Source of the DNA: Zygaena filipendulae | Taxonomy: Eukaryota; Arthropoda; Insecta; Lepidoptera; Zygaenidae | DNA: 64,000 nucleotides | NCBI GenBank assembly: GCA_907165275.2 | Contig: CAJRBF020000002.1 | Coordinates: forward strand, 186,001-250,000 | Direction of reading: 5' to 3' | Part shown: one piece after another, positions 63,752 to 64,000 of the stretch | How the letters are laid out: each line of letters begins with the position of its first letter | Numbering within the stretch: the first letter of the stretch is position 1 | Position numbers and translations under genes: made by a program | Notes under the pieces: generated by a model | What the model was told of the DNA's origin: nothing | The model's database searches: none | What the model saw: only the letters and a program-made list of their open reading frames with translations

Positions 63752-64000
63752 TGTCGCCACGCCACGGGGGGAATATAACTGATAACTCATTCTGGCATGC
63801 ACGACATCCTTATCACCATTAAGTAACTTATTACATATATCGGATGAACCTCTCGTGTACATTTCACACTAACGATATTACGATAATACTTTAAATCGAA
63901 TCAGGGCTTTCTAACGTTTTACGTTCTTTACTCTGCCTGTACTGGCTACAGCTAGATACTTTAAGCCGCCGTGTACTCATTAGGCAGTCTACCTGTCTGC
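63752..64000 (+). repeat. Probable LTR start of another retrotransposon
   Basis: The array unit is cut abruptly after 'aacgccgga' and new sequence begins TGTCGCCACGCCACGGGG, suiting an LTR 5' end. The partner and TSD lie outside the window. Confidence 0.35.

Noticed and set aside
1..64000. Host protein-coding genes, tRNA or rRNA genes
   Set aside because: Every long frame carries transposon or Polinton motifs; no cloverleaf or rRNA-like stretch was recognised by eye. The primer-binding sites are only short tRNA complements.

Overview
This window is eukaryotic and is built almost entirely of nested transposable elements. I see no host gene, rRNA or tRNA. Spliced genes, LINEs, BEL/Pao, Ty3/gypsy and DIRS retrotransposons, a Polinton/Maverick and AT-rich spacers point to an insect. 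Frequent 'taggtacctac' spacers, a TTAGG-type (acctaacct) string and a short interspersed repeat ending in 'gggcacagctagt' favour a moth or butterfly. That taxonomic call is inference from repeat style.

Left third (1-17,540): a BEL/Pao retrotransposon lies on the minus strand, with gag running off the left edge and a 5' LTR at 17,284-17,540. Its leader is split by a 15.5 kb DNA transposon (1,142-16,643) with CACTG...CAGTG ends. This CACTA/EnSpm-like element has two complete genes. One is a six-coding-exon gene for a 639-residue protein with a SAM-like start. The other is a single-exon gene for an 836-residue zinc-finger, tnp2-like transposase. About 2 kb of tandem arrays rich in ACCTTCC/GGAAGGT lies inside each end. 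It is the most interesting object here.

Middle (17,541-38,515): one minus-strand LINE is split in two places. A non-coding LTR element (707-bp LTRs, TSD ATCT) sits in its ORF2. That LTR element was itself invaded by a DIRS-type element (inverted terminal repeats plus internal complementary region), which carries a 797-bp terminal-inverted-repeat element and a ~100-bp tandem array. A gypsy element with apparently identical 673-bp LTRs (gag, pol, partial env; TSD CTTT) sits in the LINE at the endonuclease/RT linker.

Right-middle (39,600-51,850): a plus-strand LINE has a 1.9-kb non-coding LTR element in ORF1 (449-bp LTRs, TSD CGTG). A short-LTR gypsy element (145-bp LTRs, TSD GGACC) sits in its reverse transcriptase. 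A third gypsy fragment without LTRs follows.

Right end (51,970-64,000): a decayed Polinton/Maverick fragment carries minor capsid, protease, PLA2-like, integrase, repeat-bearing, DUF8207-like and packaging ATPase genes. A 5'-truncated LINE with an intact ORF2 splits the ATPase. Then come a repeat/palindrome segment, a 546-bp tandem array (about 4.3 copies) and what looks like the start of another LTR at 63,752.

The clean target-site duplications give a relative order: LINEs, BEL and Polinton first, LTR elements next, DIRS last. Coordinates of broken genes are approximate. No homology search was possible, so family names rest on recognised motifs.
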